A stretch of 64,000 bases of DNA, taken from assembly GCA_029204225.1 (NCBI GenBank), contig CM055096.1:60364457-60428456 (forward strand), read 5' to 3'. The position numbers and the translations under genes are program-made. A model generated the notes under the pieces. It was not told where the DNA came from. It did no database searches and saw only the letters and a program-made list of their open reading frames with translations. Of this stretch, positions 33,072 through 44,886 are shown piece by piece; the stretch's first letter is position 1; the number at the start of each line of letters is the position of its first letter. Source of the stretch: Diphasiastrum complanatum (lineage: Eukaryota > Streptophyta > Lycopodiopsida > Lycopodiales > Lycopodiaceae).

Positions 33072-33589
33072 CCTTCATAGGCTTATGGAAGGTCATCAGA
33101 CATCTTCCATAACTTATGACTCTTTGAATGCTATTCTTGTGGAACTTGAAACTCAATGGACCCTTTAGGACGCCCTCCTACTAGGACCCATTGCCCAAGT
33201 TGTGCAAGTATACTTTGGTCCAAGACCAATAAAGTGATATGGTTCAAGGTTGAGGCCCAAGGTTTAGAAAAATAGTCATCCAATGACTTTTTAATACCTC
33301 TCTAAGTTCCATACCTTCATCCAAGGCATAGACATCGACTTGCCCTTATCCAAGGACACTAGTACCTTAATCTAAGACACATACCCTTAATCTTAAGGGT
33401 ATCCCTTATCCAAGGGTAACTTGCCATTTAGCCCTCAACACTAAATGGACCTGTAGGAGTCTGAAGTACTGTCAGTTACATAGGTATGTAACATCATACA
33501 TGAATTTGGAAGGTCCATTGCACAAAATACTAGTTTGGCTGATCAGTTCTGGACTAAAATTTGCAGGCTTGTTCAGTACTATGAAAATA
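33072..33589. other. No recognisable gene
   Basis: Non-coding. It contains short repeated words (ccttatccaagg / cttaatctaagg) at 33340-33420. It may be the degraded 3' end of the minus-strand gypsy element. Confidence 0.45.
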
Positions 33590-33960
33590 GGTTATGAAAA
33601 TTCTAGCGAAGGTTTCTGAAGCTCTGAACCTATCCGGCGAACGTTTTTCAGGTATGACGAATGTTTATCCTTCGCCCAAGATCATCCTTCACCCAGGTAC
33701 TATCGTAAATACAAATTTTAGGACATCAACCTATAGTAGGCCTATATTTGGAATTTAGATCCATTTGGCATGCCGACGAAGGTTTCTGAGTACAGTAAGA
33801 TGCTCGGCGAAGGTTCCCAAAATGACATAATACTGATCATTCGCCTTACGTCAAAACAGGTACCAACTGGTGAAAAGAACATTCGTCCAACTCCATATGG
33901 GTATATCTGAGGTGGATCTTACTTCTGAAAACTCAACGAACAATTCTAACATAGTTTGTC
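33590..33960 (-). repeat. GCGAAGG motif array downstream of pol
   Basis: On the plus strand, words such as agcgaaggttt (33604), ggcgaacgtt (33636), ccttcgccc (33669), gacgaaggttt (33776), ggcgaaggttc (33807) and attcgcc (33838) recur irregularly. It is the same word family as 1030-1835, here on the far side of the RT/RNase H of the minus-strand gypsy element. Confidence 0.65.
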
Positions 33961-34089
33961 CAAAAAATGACCAGAACAGTAATTTTCAAGTCATTTTCCC
34001 ATAAAGATCTAACTCCTAAAAATACTTTCCTTCAATTTTTCTGATCAAATGACATTTTTGACTTTTGCTCATTAGTCTTTCCTCATTAT

Positions 34090-35290
34090 TGATCATTTTT
34101 TGTTCCATACTAATTCGTCATCCACTTCAGTATTAACTAGTGCAGATTCAATTCCTGAAACATGGTCGGCAAGATAATGGCCTTCCCTTACGAACCACAA
34201 TTTGAAAGTCATATTCAGTCAATAACAATAACCATCTTGCAATATGCCCTGTATTGCACATCTTGTTTACCAAGTAAAGTAACGGCTGGTGATCCGTATA
34301 AAATGCAAAGTGTGTTTCCATGAGGTAATGTCAAAATTTCCGTACAGAAAAATCATGGCTAACGCTTTAGTTCTGTTGTTGAATAGTTCTTCTCTGGATC
34401 TGTAAGTTGTCTACTTGCAAATCGTATTGGATAGTCCTTCTTATATTCACCTGGCTGCGTCAAAACTGATCCAATTGCATATTTTGAGGCATCAGTGTGA
34501 GCATGAAATTCAATCGTCCAATTTGGAAAATGAAGTATTGTGCTAAAGCTAATGTTTTTTTTAAAAATTCAAAGGCTTCTAACGCTTCAACTATCCAAAT
34601 AGGAACAATGGTCAGTTTGTATAGAGGTCTTGCAAGATCAGCAAAGAAGATAATAAAAATTCGATAATAGTTTGCATGACCCATAAACTCATAAACTCCA
34701 CGAATTGTTGTTGGCGGTGGCAATTCCACAATAATTTTGATTCTAGAATAATTTGTGGCAATGCCATGTCTTGATATCACGTGTCCAAGAACAACTCTGT
34801 GAGAAACCCATATATGGCACTTTTCTGAATTCAAGAAAATTCGATATTTGTGACAACATTCAAATACTTTTTCCAATCGATCCAGGTGGTATGAGTTTGT
34901 GCTATGGACTCCAAGGTCATCCAAGTAAATTTCAAGAAATTTCTGTAGATAATCTTTAAAAGCAAATTGCATTACTCTTTGAAATGAACTTGGTGCATTA
35001 TAGAGTCCAAATGGCATTACTTTGTAAGCATAGGTCCCCCATTCTGTTGCAAAGCTGTTTTATGGCGATCTTCAGGTGCAATTTTGACCTGGTTATAACC
35101 ACTAAATCCATCCAGAAAACTATAAGCTTCCGCTCCAGCAAGGCAGTCCAAAATGCTTTCAGTAAAAGATAACAAAAAGTGATCTTTTCTCGTTACTTTG
35201 TTCAAGGCCTTGAGATTCACACAAATTCTCAATTTCTCATTCTTCTTAGGAACAATGACCTCCTAACAATGATTGAATTGACTTCCTAAA
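34090..35290 (-). pseudogene. Gypsy reverse transcriptase and RNase H, broken
   Basis: Read leftwards: RICVNLKALNKVTRKDHFLL (35232-35170), AYSFLDGFSGYNQVKIAPED, MPFGLYNAPSSFQRVMQ (35017) and the catalytic LDD in EIYLDDLGVH (about 34930). The thumb GHANYYRIFIIFFADLARPL follows, then RNase H with HFAFYTDHQPLLYLVNK (about 34300-34250) and a YHLADHVSG tail near 34165. A frame break lies near 35020 and others in RNase H. Integrase is missing. Confidence 0.88.
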
Positions 35291-36523
35291 GAGCACCTCC
35301 GAGGGCAGCCATTTTTACAGATTAGTTCATGCAGACAATGAGATTGGATCTAGATTTTTCAATCAAGAACTATCTCAGATCAAATATGCTAGATCTCTTT
35401 CACTTGACAAAAAATCAGAATCCTAAACTGTGAAAAAAATTATAAGATCAATTGATTGATACTTCTCAAAAATGAAGAATTCTCATAATCAGAATCAAAC
35501 TAAACCATATTTGAACCAAAATTTGGTAGGGACTTGATTTGGAGAATCAAAACCCAAAAATAGTATTGACAAAGGTTTTTTAGACGAAGGTTGACTCGGC
35601 GAAGGTTCAACAGTGCTATTTCTAGTAAAATCTCTCTGATCAAGTTTTTCAGACAAATTCTATGAAAATAACCTTTGCCGAACTCTCAGACTGAGAATCT
35701 GACTCAGATAAAGCTAGGGTAGAATTGGCGAAGGTTCCTGACACATAAAAGCATAGCTCCTGTAGTTTGGCGAGGGTAAAAATAGAGATTTTACATGATC
35801 TGGATAGAATGAATGTTCATTGAACTCAAAAATAATAAATTATTATAGATAGAATAATATAGTAACTCGACAAAGGTTCTGGTGAAGAATAAAAAATAAT
35901 ACTGTTATTTTTGCAAAAAAGAGACTTTTGACAAAAATATGACAATATGACAACTGATCCTCTGATATACCTTCTATTTCTGATATTATTCTTCACCGAC
36001 CTGGCAATAGATAGATCTGAATCACACCTATGCACAGTGAATTGGACGAAGGTCCTTTTTCTATATTTTTAGAGTTTTGGTGATTTTTTTGTATTTTTTG
36101 ATGGTTTTTCTGATGTTTCTAGAAATCTGCTGAGAAGGATTGTTCGCCCTTAAAACTGAAGGTTTTGTGATCGAAACCAAAGGTGCCTGCAACTCAGTGA
36201 ACGTTTTTTGAAAGAGGATAAAAAGTTATCAGCTCTGATGATGATTTTTGTCTCCTTTTGACCAAAATATGACAGACTTAACTGATTTTTGTTGTTTTTT
36301 CTGATATCTCAGATCCAGATGGATCTTAAGATTGGTGATCTGAATAACTTTCTATTTTTAATAATCATATAAGATTTCAAACAAGCAAATCTACTCAAAT
36401 CAGGCAAAATCACTCCCAAACTAACCCTAAATGTAGATTTAATACTATTCATGCCATGACAAGATGCCTAATGCAAGTTAACCATCCAACTAACATGTTG
36501 CAAACCGAAAAAAATGGTGTAGC
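35291..36523 (-). repeat. Leader of the minus-strand gypsy element with GCGAAGG motif array
   Basis: Between the RT start and the primer site, gag and protease are deleted and only leader-like sequence remains. The motif family recurs near 35569, 35584, 35597, 35669 (inverse), 35727, 35769, 35872, 35994, 36041, 36143 (inverse) and 36188. This matches the position of the array in the plus-strand relative at 1030-1835. Confidence 0.65.
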
Positions 36524-36543
36524 TCCCCAACAACAGCACCAAA
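36524..36543 (-). promoter_or_regulatory. tRNA-Asp-like primer binding site, minus strand
   Basis: The minus strand reads TTTTGGTGCTGTTGTTGGGG, which matches TGGCACCGTTGCCGGGGA with a few transitions, just inside the LTR end CCCACTACA (36546). Confidence 0.65.
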
Positions 36544-37079
36544 ATTGTAGTGGGTACTTTCCTATCCTAAACTCAACCCAAGATCCAAGTAATCTAGCAT
36601 CAAAGAGTAGAAGTTAGTCGTCACGCGGAGGTTCGTTCCCATGAGAGCGATAGCATATCTCAGAATTCAACATGAATGGATTCAGATCTACATCTAACAC
36701 TAACATCCATTAACACTACCAGTTAACACTACAACAATTAACACTACTTCCTCAATGATAATAGCTTACTCTTTCTCTCTCTCCCTTTCTCTCTCACAAA
36801 AAGTATAAGAACATGCAAACCCAATAACAATTAGATCCAACTATAACAGATACAAAGAAAAGCATGAGAGATGGACCAATCTGCTTTATTTAAATGAAGA
36901 TATGTACATGTGTGGAAAACTCGAGTTGGTTCCTTTTTATAGTAGAGAGGAGGACCTTGGCCTCAAAATCCTATTGGTCCAATTCTGCCTCCCTAAGTAT
37001 TCAAATTTTAAAAAGAGTGAGAACCATTCAAAATTGGAGGCAGACCCAAATTTATTCACTAACTTGACATTTAGGCCTG

Positions 37080-38208
37080 TGTTGGCTGATTTAAACGAAC
37101 CCCAAGATACTCGGCCAGAGCTACCTAAGATCACCTCTCACCTTAGACCAAGGAGGTCTCTGAGAAGACGAGGCGAACAAAGAATTTGAGCCAAGTATGA
37201 GAGCCGAGGAATAGTAATTAGTAATGACAAGCAAGAACTGTGTAAGCCTCATGGTGAATCCCGAAAGATGGAATGACCATGTAGAAACTAGTATTTCTAG
37301 GCAAAATAATAAATGCAATTAGACCTCTCTTAAGTAGAGTGAGCCACCTTTTGATGTTAACCTCTAATGGAGAGTATTATTCCACTTGTAATTTGTGTAA
37401 TGTGGAAATGCCACTAGGATGCCACCTAAGGAGCTCTCTTGCTTATTTAAGAGACTCCCTCTTTGAGAAGAGGAGCTTTTTGTGTATTGTATCTACTCCA
37501 TGCTGAAATGAGAAGTGCCTCCACGAGTTTGGTGCATCCATTGAGCTCCTTGATCATGCTTGTTTCTTGAGTGATGCATGTATGATCTTGCCCTTTCCTC
37601 CTTTGTGTGTGGTTGTGGATTGCATAGTGGATTAGATTTCCTTTCGCTTGTGGATTATTGTAGATTCCAACATTTAAATAAACTATAGCAGCTAGAAATG
37701 TGGTGTAAATCTTTTAGATTCTTGACATTCTAGTTCTTGATGCTCTTAGGATGTCAAAAATTAAAAGACTGGTTAGTTTCTTGATTCTTAGACTTCTAAA
37801 ATGTTGTAGATTAGCTTCTTGTTTTCTTGTTTTGTTTTCTGTTAATGCTGTAGATTAATTGGAGTTTCAATAGTTGTTGCCTAGTCATTCTTAGAGTAGG
37901 TAGTTGTAGGATCCATTGAACGTTCATTTGGGTTGCATGTTGATCTGTAAATGAATGTTCATGGCTTGCATTTTTGATTGAGTGTGAGTGTTTTCAAGAG
38001 TGAACGACCTTGCATTGTCCTCTGATAGGTAGGACAAATATACTACAACGTTGAAATCTGTCCATTTTGCCTGATCTGGACATTGTAATAAGAATGAAAA
38101 CGTAAAGAACAAGCTCACAACCTCTGCTAATAGGCTGAAAACACAAAAGTGGTAAACCAGATGAGCAAGAAACACGTAGCAGATTCTAGAGAAGAGAATC
38201 TATCAACA
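37080..38208 (+). repeat. 5' LTR of the compact element
   Basis: Starts TGTGTTGGCTGATTT and ends TCTATCAACA. It has blocks in common with the 3' LTR throughout, for example gacaagcaagaactgtgtaa near 37228. A TATTTAAG element near 37443 may serve as TATA box. Confidence 0.88.
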
Positions 38209-38210
38209 TT

Positions 38211-38225
38211 TGTCGCACGTTGCCA
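38211..38225 (+). promoter_or_regulatory. Drifted tRNA-Asp-like primer binding site
   Basis: TGTCGCACGTTGCCA, two bases after the LTR end, aligns with TGGCGC-CGTTGCC allowing one inserted base and one substitution. Confidence 0.5.
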
Positions 38226-38762
38226 CAAGAACACATCTGTCTCATTTACACTTACCATCTGCAATGTTCAAGAACGGTTTGCTTCCATCTCCCATCATCA
38301 TCTACAAACACTCTCCACCCAACACAAGCACCCATTCCTCCCCTGCCAGTCTCCTCAGCTCTCGCCCAAGCCAACAAGCTCAGCTCTCGTCCGAGCCAGC
38401 AACCTCAGCTCTCACCAGAGCCAGACTGCAGACTCAGCTCTCAGCCGTGCCAAAAAGCTCAACTTTCAATCGCACCTGAAAGCTTCGTTTTCACCCAAGC
38501 CATAAAGAGGCTCAGATCTCAACCGGGGTCCCTACATTGTGAAATCTCGCCCGCACCCCATTCGTGAAATCTTGATCGCGCCCTCTATGCTGGTTAAATT
38601 GTGAGAGATTGTGGAACACAGTTTTTTATAAAGACTGGCAACAATAAGCACTTGATTTTATGCAAGCAAACGAAGATCTATGCTTTTCCAAGTGACGATC
38701 GAAGATGCCAATATGGAAGCGGAGCGACATCATTCAATATGTGTTGCAGTGGGTCCTACAAC
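38226..38762 (+). repeat. Internal region with degenerate CTCAGCTCTC repeat
   Basis: The word CTCAGCTCTC followed by CCNNAGCCA-type sequence recurs at about 38353, 38380, 38403, 38432 and 38457 (as ctcaactttc), with further variants near 38510 and 38542, at spacings of roughly 23-30 bases. All three plus-strand frames stay open for 90-118 codons here as a by-product. I do not think a protein is encoded. Confidence 0.6.
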
Positions 38763-38777
38763 ACATTAGGGGTGGGA
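38763..38777 (+). promoter_or_regulatory. Polypurine tract of the compact element
   Basis: attaggggtggga immediately precedes the 3' LTR start TGATGTTGGCTG. Confidence 0.7.
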
Positions 38778-39883
38778 TGATGTTGGCTGATTCTGACGAA
38801 TCTCCAAGATACTCGGCCAGAGCTACCCAAGAGCACCTCTCACCTTAGACCGAAGAGGTCTTTGAGAAGAAGAGACGAACGAAGACTGAGAGCTGAGGAA
38901 TACTAGTTAGTAATGACAAGCAAGAACTGTGTAAGCCTCATGGTGAATCCCGGAAGATGGAATGACCGTGTAGGAACTAGTATTCCTAGGCAAAATAATA
39001 AATGCAAGTAGACCACTCTTAAAGAAAGTAGAGTGAGCCACCTTTTGATGGTGACCTCTAGTGGAAAGCATTATTCCACTTGTAATTTGTGTAATGTGGA
39101 AATGCCACTAGGATGCCACCTAAGGAGCTCTCTTGCTTATTTAAGAGACTCTTTCTTTGAGAAGAGGAGCTTTTTATGTATTGTATCTACTCCATGCTGA
39201 AATGAGAAGAGCCTCCACGAGTTTGGTCATGCCTGTTTCTTGAGTGATGCATGTATGATCTTGCCCTTCCCTCCTTTGTGTGTGGTTGTGGATTGTAGAG
39301 TGGATTAGATTTGCTTTCTTGCTTGTGGATTAATGTAGATTCCAGCATTCGGGTAAACTATAGAGGCTAGAAATGTGGTGTAAATCTTGCAGATTTTTGA
39401 CATTCTAGTTCTTGATGTCCTTGGGATGTCCAATACTCAAAAGACTGGTTGGTTTCTTGATTCTTGGACTTCTAAAATGTTGTAGATTAGCTTCTTGTTT
39501 TCTTGTTTTGTTTTATGTTAATGCTGTAGATTAATTGGAGTTTCAATAGTTGTTCCCCTGTCGTTCTTAGAGTAGGTAGCTATAGAAACTGGTGAACGTT
39601 CATTTGGACTGCATGCTTATCTGTAAATGAATGTTCATGGCTTGCATTTTTGATTGAGTGTGAGTGCTTTTAAGAGTGAACGACCTGAGTTGTCCTCTTA
39701 CAAGCAGGATAAATATACTACAACATTGAAATCTATCCATTCTGCCTGATCTGGGCATTGTAATAAGAATGAAAAAGTAAAGAACAAGCCGACAACCTTT
39801 GCTAACAAGCAGAAAAAATAGAAGTGGTAAACCAAATAAGCAAGAAACACGTAACAGATTTTAGAGCAAAGAATCTGTTAATA
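38778..39883 (+). repeat. 3' LTR of the compact element
   Basis: Starts TGATGTTGGCTGATT and ends CTGTTAATA, directly followed by the duplication GCCTG. Confidence 0.88.
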
Positions 39884-40052
39884 GCCTGCGACATTAAAAG
39901 TCCCGCAAAAAGGCCTAAAGTCCTTTTATTGACTTTCTAATTATCAAATAACTATGTGGCCATCAGGTTGGACTTACACACGCAGGGTGCCAAATCCCTC
40001 TCACTTATTAAGTAGGGTTAGGATTGCCTCAGGATCCACAAATCCTCCAACA

Positions 40053-40317
40053 ATAGAGAGCTATGGAAAAAGGGCGAGTAAAAACAGTGAGAGAAACGCA
40101 AAATTTTTCAATCGGTGATTAATCTAAACATTACTCGTCGAGCTTCCTAATGGTGCATCAAACTCTACTTAGGTCTCTAGAAAAGTGACGAAAAATCGAA
40201 TAACATAAACTCAGAAAAATTCAATAGGGTGAGTAATAAACCTATCAAAAAGAAAGAAAATAACAACAAAATGCAAACAAAAAATCCACTACTAGGATTG
40301 TTTAGCACCATGTCCCT
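40053..40317. other. No recognisable gene; probable gypsy leader
   Basis: Lies inside the next primer site (40318) on the minus strand, so it should be leader sequence of a second minus-strand gypsy element. No coding sequence is seen. Confidence 0.4.
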
Positions 40318-40336
40318 GATAACGACGCCAAAAAAA
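40318..40336 (-). promoter_or_regulatory. tRNA-Asp-like primer binding site of a second minus-strand gypsy element
   Basis: The minus strand reads TGGCGTCGTTATCAGGGA just inside an LTR end GGTCCAACA (40337). This gives about 14 of 18 matches to the site at 21565. Confidence 0.6.
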
Positions 40337-40845
40337 TGTTGGACCCTTTCTGTGCCTCCCTAATCAGATGGATTAAGAGAGAAAATAAGGGGTTTTATGG
40401 TTCTATTCCGGACGAGTATCGCTTGTAGTATCGTGTTTCAATCCAATGGGGAGAGGATAAACGACGTGATAAGAATGGGGATCTAAGCCAACTAGGAACT
40501 GTCAATAGTGCAGGATCTAAAGCTGGAATGTATTAGATCTATGGGTGAGGTTCTTCTCTTTTCTTGCTCTCTTTGGTGTTTTTCTTGGTTTTGGTTTTTT
40601 CTTTTTTTGGTTCTTTGTTCTTGGTTTCTTTGGCTTATCTAGTCTTTGGCTCTAGATCTTCTCCTCAAGAGGTTGATCTTCTCAAGGGAGGTGAACAATG
40701 GAAAGGTAATGAGTGCTTGTGCTAAAGGTTATTCATGATTGTGATAGATTGATTGACAACAAAAAAGAAGCATTCATCATCCACATAAGAATCACACACA
40801 TCCAAAATAGGAGAGCCTTTGCAATCAAAAGATAAGAAGGAGGAG

Positions 40846-40921
<76 letters not shown>

Positions 40922-41439
40922 GGATGCTCCTTTGTTCAGTCTTACTCTACTGCATTAAATAGAAAACGTGGACAGATACTTATGTACCACTACTTCATAC
41001 TTACAGGGTTTTTATTGTTATACCCTTGCACATGATGGAGTTCTATTTTTTACTTAGAAGGTTTTCCCACAAATATTTGAAATGGTTTGGTCTGTTTAAA
41101 ATTATTTGGAGAGAAATAGAGTTTCTCACTCCCACTCTCTCCTTCCAGGTTGCTTTACAACACCGGTGAAGAACTCTGCTCCTCTGGTACTCGCTGAAAG
41201 TGCACCCTACTTACCTACAAATCAGCGATTTGACAACTTATGGTATATAATTGCTTCTCTTTTGCATTACATTTGTATTTACTCTACTTTTTGAAGGAGG
41301 TTGCTTTAATAATAATTTGCTTTGATATACCACTCATCTCTCTAAACCATGTAAAGGTTGTAATAGGGCAAGAACACATTAAGGTCCAACGATAGACATT
41401 CTTTTTGTTTCTCGAAACCGTCCACCCTGCCTCAATAGA
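40337..41439 (-). repeat. Probable gypsy LTR remnant with CT microsatellite
   Basis: Begins (plus strand) TGTTGGACCCTTTC next to a primer site, so at least its left part is a minus-strand 5' LTR. The right end cannot be placed. (TC)n occupies 40847-40919. No gene is seen. Confidence 0.45.
40847..40919. repeat. (TC)n microsatellite
   Basis: About 36 uninterrupted TC units. Confidence 0.97.
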
Positions 41440-41905
41440 CAGTGATGGACAGTTTCAAAGTATGTGATAATTTTCTGAAATCGCAGGTGATAGTAATGAT
41501 GTAACTGCAATTTTTCCATACTTTTGCTTGCTCCTTATGGCTCAGTGAGTAGCAATGGAGGGCTGCCTCACTCCTACACATACTTCATGGCTTTTTTTGA
41601 TTAGGAATGGGCGCTGTCCAGCGATGGACAGATCGCTGAAATATTTCTCATAAGATGAAGATGTATCAATAGTGCTATGTGCTATCCAGCGAGGAATTGC
41701 ATAAGCATGATAAACTCACATTTAAAGACCGAATCTACATATAGAGACCCTGCTGTTCTAGCGATGGACAAGAGGGTGGTCTCCTCTTCAATTGATAATA
41801 TTGTAAATTCATGCATAGCTAACTGTCCAGCGATGGACCATGAACTTGTGCTTTCTGTTCATAGAATTTTTCACTTCTTTAGCCTCCTCCAACCAGCGAT
41901 GGAAG
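41440..41905. repeat. Cluster of CCAGCGATGGAC hairpin motifs
   Basis: Six or seven copies of a near-palindromic word, at about 41440, 41546, 41614, 41683, 41757, 41823 and 41892. The best copy, 41614-41631, is CTGTCCAGCGATGGACAG, a perfect 7-bp stem with a GCGA loop. 41825-41838 keeps a 5-bp stem. The others vary in the arms but mostly retain GCGATGGA. No coding frame covers them. They resemble in layout the motif arrays of the gypsy leaders. Confidence 0.7.
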
Positions 41906-42841
41906 GATGCACACATTCATGCATAAATCTTACTTATGTGCTCTCTTTACAAGTATTCATAGATTCTGTGATCTCATAAGTATGAAGCTAATGATATCTC
42001 ATGCTGTAGCTTTCTTATACTGCTCCAGCTTCGTTAGAATACTACTTGGTTCTTTCCTGAACCGACTACTCAATACTGAAAGGTATGCAACCAACTGGAT
42101 CTCTGCATTGTAAGTTAACTTACATAGTCAAAAGATATTTTGTAAAGCGCTTTTTGCATAACTTTTCAAAGCAATACGCTCACTTCACGGTTTCTTGGCT
42201 TTCTTATGTTCTAAAAGAATAAGAACTCAGTCGGTTAAAAAACTACTATGGTTGCCTCTCAAGAAGCTACGTCTACAACTATTCAGGTACACATTTCGAG
42301 TTTAAATATACTTTTTACAACTTCAGTAAGCATGGTGGTTTCGGTTCCATAAAGACTATGATATACCTTCACTCTACATAAGTTCACTCTTTCTTTCCAC
42401 TCTTCTATCCGCTTTTTGACTTCCCTTGTTTGAAAGTAAGTAAGACATAAGACCACACTTAAAACAAACAAAAATACCTGGAAATAAGAATTGGTCACTA
42501 AAAGTAACAGTAAGGACTCCAGTATTATGATCTTAGACAGCATGGATATGTGTAAGAATCATAGTTTATACTAAGGGAGTAGAATGGCACGGATCTCCCC
42601 TACTACCCAGTATAAGCACTAGTAGTCTCTTACTCTGTTTTAATGACATCTTTCCTATACAGTGTCCTCATACCATGGATATTATATCATTATGATATAA
42701 CATTCAGGGTAACACTTCACCTTTACTTTAGACTTTTGGTGAGATACAACTAGAAAGAATGGATATGCTCAGGAGTATGAACAGCAGTGCGTGACATACC
42801 TTACGTCGTAAGGGTCACTTGGGTTAGTATAGCATGGATTT
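41906..42841. other. No recognisable gene
   Basis: No family or motif recognised. It lies inside a copia-type primer site at 42842 on the minus strand, so it may be internal sequence of a lost copia element. Confidence 0.4.
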
Positions 42842-42853
42842 GCTCTGATACCA
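42842..42853 (-). promoter_or_regulatory. Isolated tRNA-iMet primer binding site
   Basis: The plus strand reads GCTCTGATACCA, so the minus strand is a perfect TGGTATCAGAGC. A 12-base exact match is unlikely by chance. An LTR would be expected to its right (from about 42859) but no second copy supports it. Confidence 0.55.
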
Positions 42854-43527
<674 letters not shown>

Positions 43528-44523
43528 ATGGGCTTTGTTACATACATATATTGCTTTATTCGCTTCACAAGCCTCTGTGGAATGTAAATGTCGCATACTA
43601 TCCTTATTTGCTAGTGGGGGAAAAAAATGCCTTACTATGATAAAAGACCCCACATAATAGAAAAAGTTTAAAAAAAAAAATGGTGGGAAAGTTGTGAATC
43701 TTTCAATGGTCGGGATCTGTGCACATTATGGATAGTCAATCTAACGGTGAGCAAAAATTTGCACTCAGTACACCTAAGTGTCCTCTGGTTCTATAAAGAG
43801 GGAATTCACACAACCCTATTCACTTTCCCTCATGCTTTCTTGCTCTCTCCCTCTCTCTCCCTCATTCTTGCTCTCCTGGTGCTCTACCGTACGGTGATTG
43901 TGATTGAAGAGAACGCTCGTGGATGCTATTGGAAGATCAATCGTACTGCAAACAAAGGTGAGAACGTTTTGAATGGTAGCTCGCTGATAAGGAAGGATGT
44001 ATGCTAAGGATGAATGCTCACAGGGTGTTGTGATTACCATTGTGTAGTAGCAAGGTTTGACTGGCATATTGTGATTGATACTACTATAATCAATCGTTGT
44101 CCCAGCAAGCAAATGTGGGCAATTTTTCAGGTATTTTTTCAACCTTTTTGGCTCAAATTTGGCCAACACAATTCAACTCCATTGAAAAATGTTATTTGAA
44201 TATGCCCACAGAGTTGAATTCTGATTTTGCCAGTTTGGATTTCAAATAAGATTATCTTTCAGGAATTTGTACACCCCATAACTGGCCATGTTTATGTCTG
44301 AAACATTGATTCGGGAGAACGTATATGTATTCCAAAATTAAACCATGGAAATAACCATTCTTCCACTCTGATTCTCCCACCGTAGATTGACATTACTCAA
44401 TCGAATATTTATCTTATTGAAATCCAATGAGTAATGCAAACTTCTCCAAAGAAACTGATACAAATCGATGGCATGTTTTAAAATCAACTTCTTATAGAGT
44501 ATTGGTTGATTGAAAAAATGTTC
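43528..44523. other. No recognisable gene
   Basis: Contains TCTATAAAGAGG near 43789 followed by a CT-rich tract, an arrangement like an LTR promoter. No LTR pair or coding sequence is identified. Confidence 0.4.
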
Positions 44524-44886
44524 TCAATCCTTATTCATGTTCATACATTCTAAACATGCACGTGAACTAGATATTGGCTGTTGAGTTCCAAATAATCCAT
44601 AGCAATAAGCTTCTCCAATAGAAGCCAATTTAAGCTCTTGTAAAATGGATCCATGAGGCATCGAACAACAATTCCAAGTATTGATGCAAGTAGGATTTTC
44701 ATGGAATAATGAAATCTCTTCATTACTAATAATATCCATGTTGAATACCTCATACTCCATTAGACCATTGTCAAAAATTAAAATATTATCGTAAGCTCCC
44801 AAACCAAATTGAAATGGTTTGCAGATCGGATCCCTAGAACATCCACTTAATTCGAAGCCATAGAATATTGGTGCCATATAGTCCAC
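44524..44886 (-). CDS. Cysteine-containing ORF, unrecognised
   Basis: A 120-codon frame with GCSRDPICKPFQFGLGAYDN, NTWNCCSMPHGS and RACLECMN. It has nine or ten cysteines and no transposon motif. Upstream on the minus strand the sequence reads cagtttttcag just before NVDYMAP, which could be a splice acceptor. It may be a fragment of a host gene or of the retroelement tail of the gag next to it. I do not recognise it. Confidence 0.3.
   Translation of the reverse strand: MDYMAPIFYGFELSGCSRDPICKPFQFGLGAYDNILIFDNGLMEYEVFNMDIISNEEISLFHENPTCINTWNCCSMPHGSILQELKLASIGEAYCYGLFGTQQPISSSRACLECMNMNKD

Larger units (their letters stand above)
37080..39883 (+). mobile_element. Compact non-autonomous LTR element (2.8 kb)
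   Basis: Two LTRs of about 1.1 kb (37080-38208 and 38778-39883) flank only 569 internal bases. The ends are TG(A)TGTTGGCTGA and AATAA/CA-type, the flanking duplication is GCCTG (37075-37079, 39884-39888), and a polypurine tract precedes the 3' LTR. The internal part has a drifted primer site and a degenerate short repeat but no retroelement gene. The LTRs are roughly 90 percent alike by eye, so the insertion is older than that at 20744. LTR similarity to 18057-19169 suggests an outer-gypsy relative as helper. Confidence 0.9.
36546..40052 (-). repeat. 5' LTR of the minus-strand gypsy element, split by a nested element
   Basis: LTR sequence 36546-37079 resumes at 39884-40052, giving about 700 bases (including one copy of GCCTG) once the nested element (37080-39883) is set aside. 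Minus-strand ends are TGTTGGAGGATTTG (40052) and CCCACTACA (36546). A minus-strand TATA-like CTATAAAAAGGAAC lies near 36940. The outer end at 40052 is inferred from the TG/CA rule only. Confidence 0.55.

Noticed and set aside
38149-38567. Overlapping 89-118 codon frames in the compact LTR element as proteins
   Set aside because: All three frames are open because of a short DNA repeat; no conserved domain and no preference for one frame.
44524-44886. Receptor kinase extracellular (wall-associated) domain
   Set aside because: Cysteine content is suggestive but spacing does not fit that family as far as I can tell; left as unrecognised.
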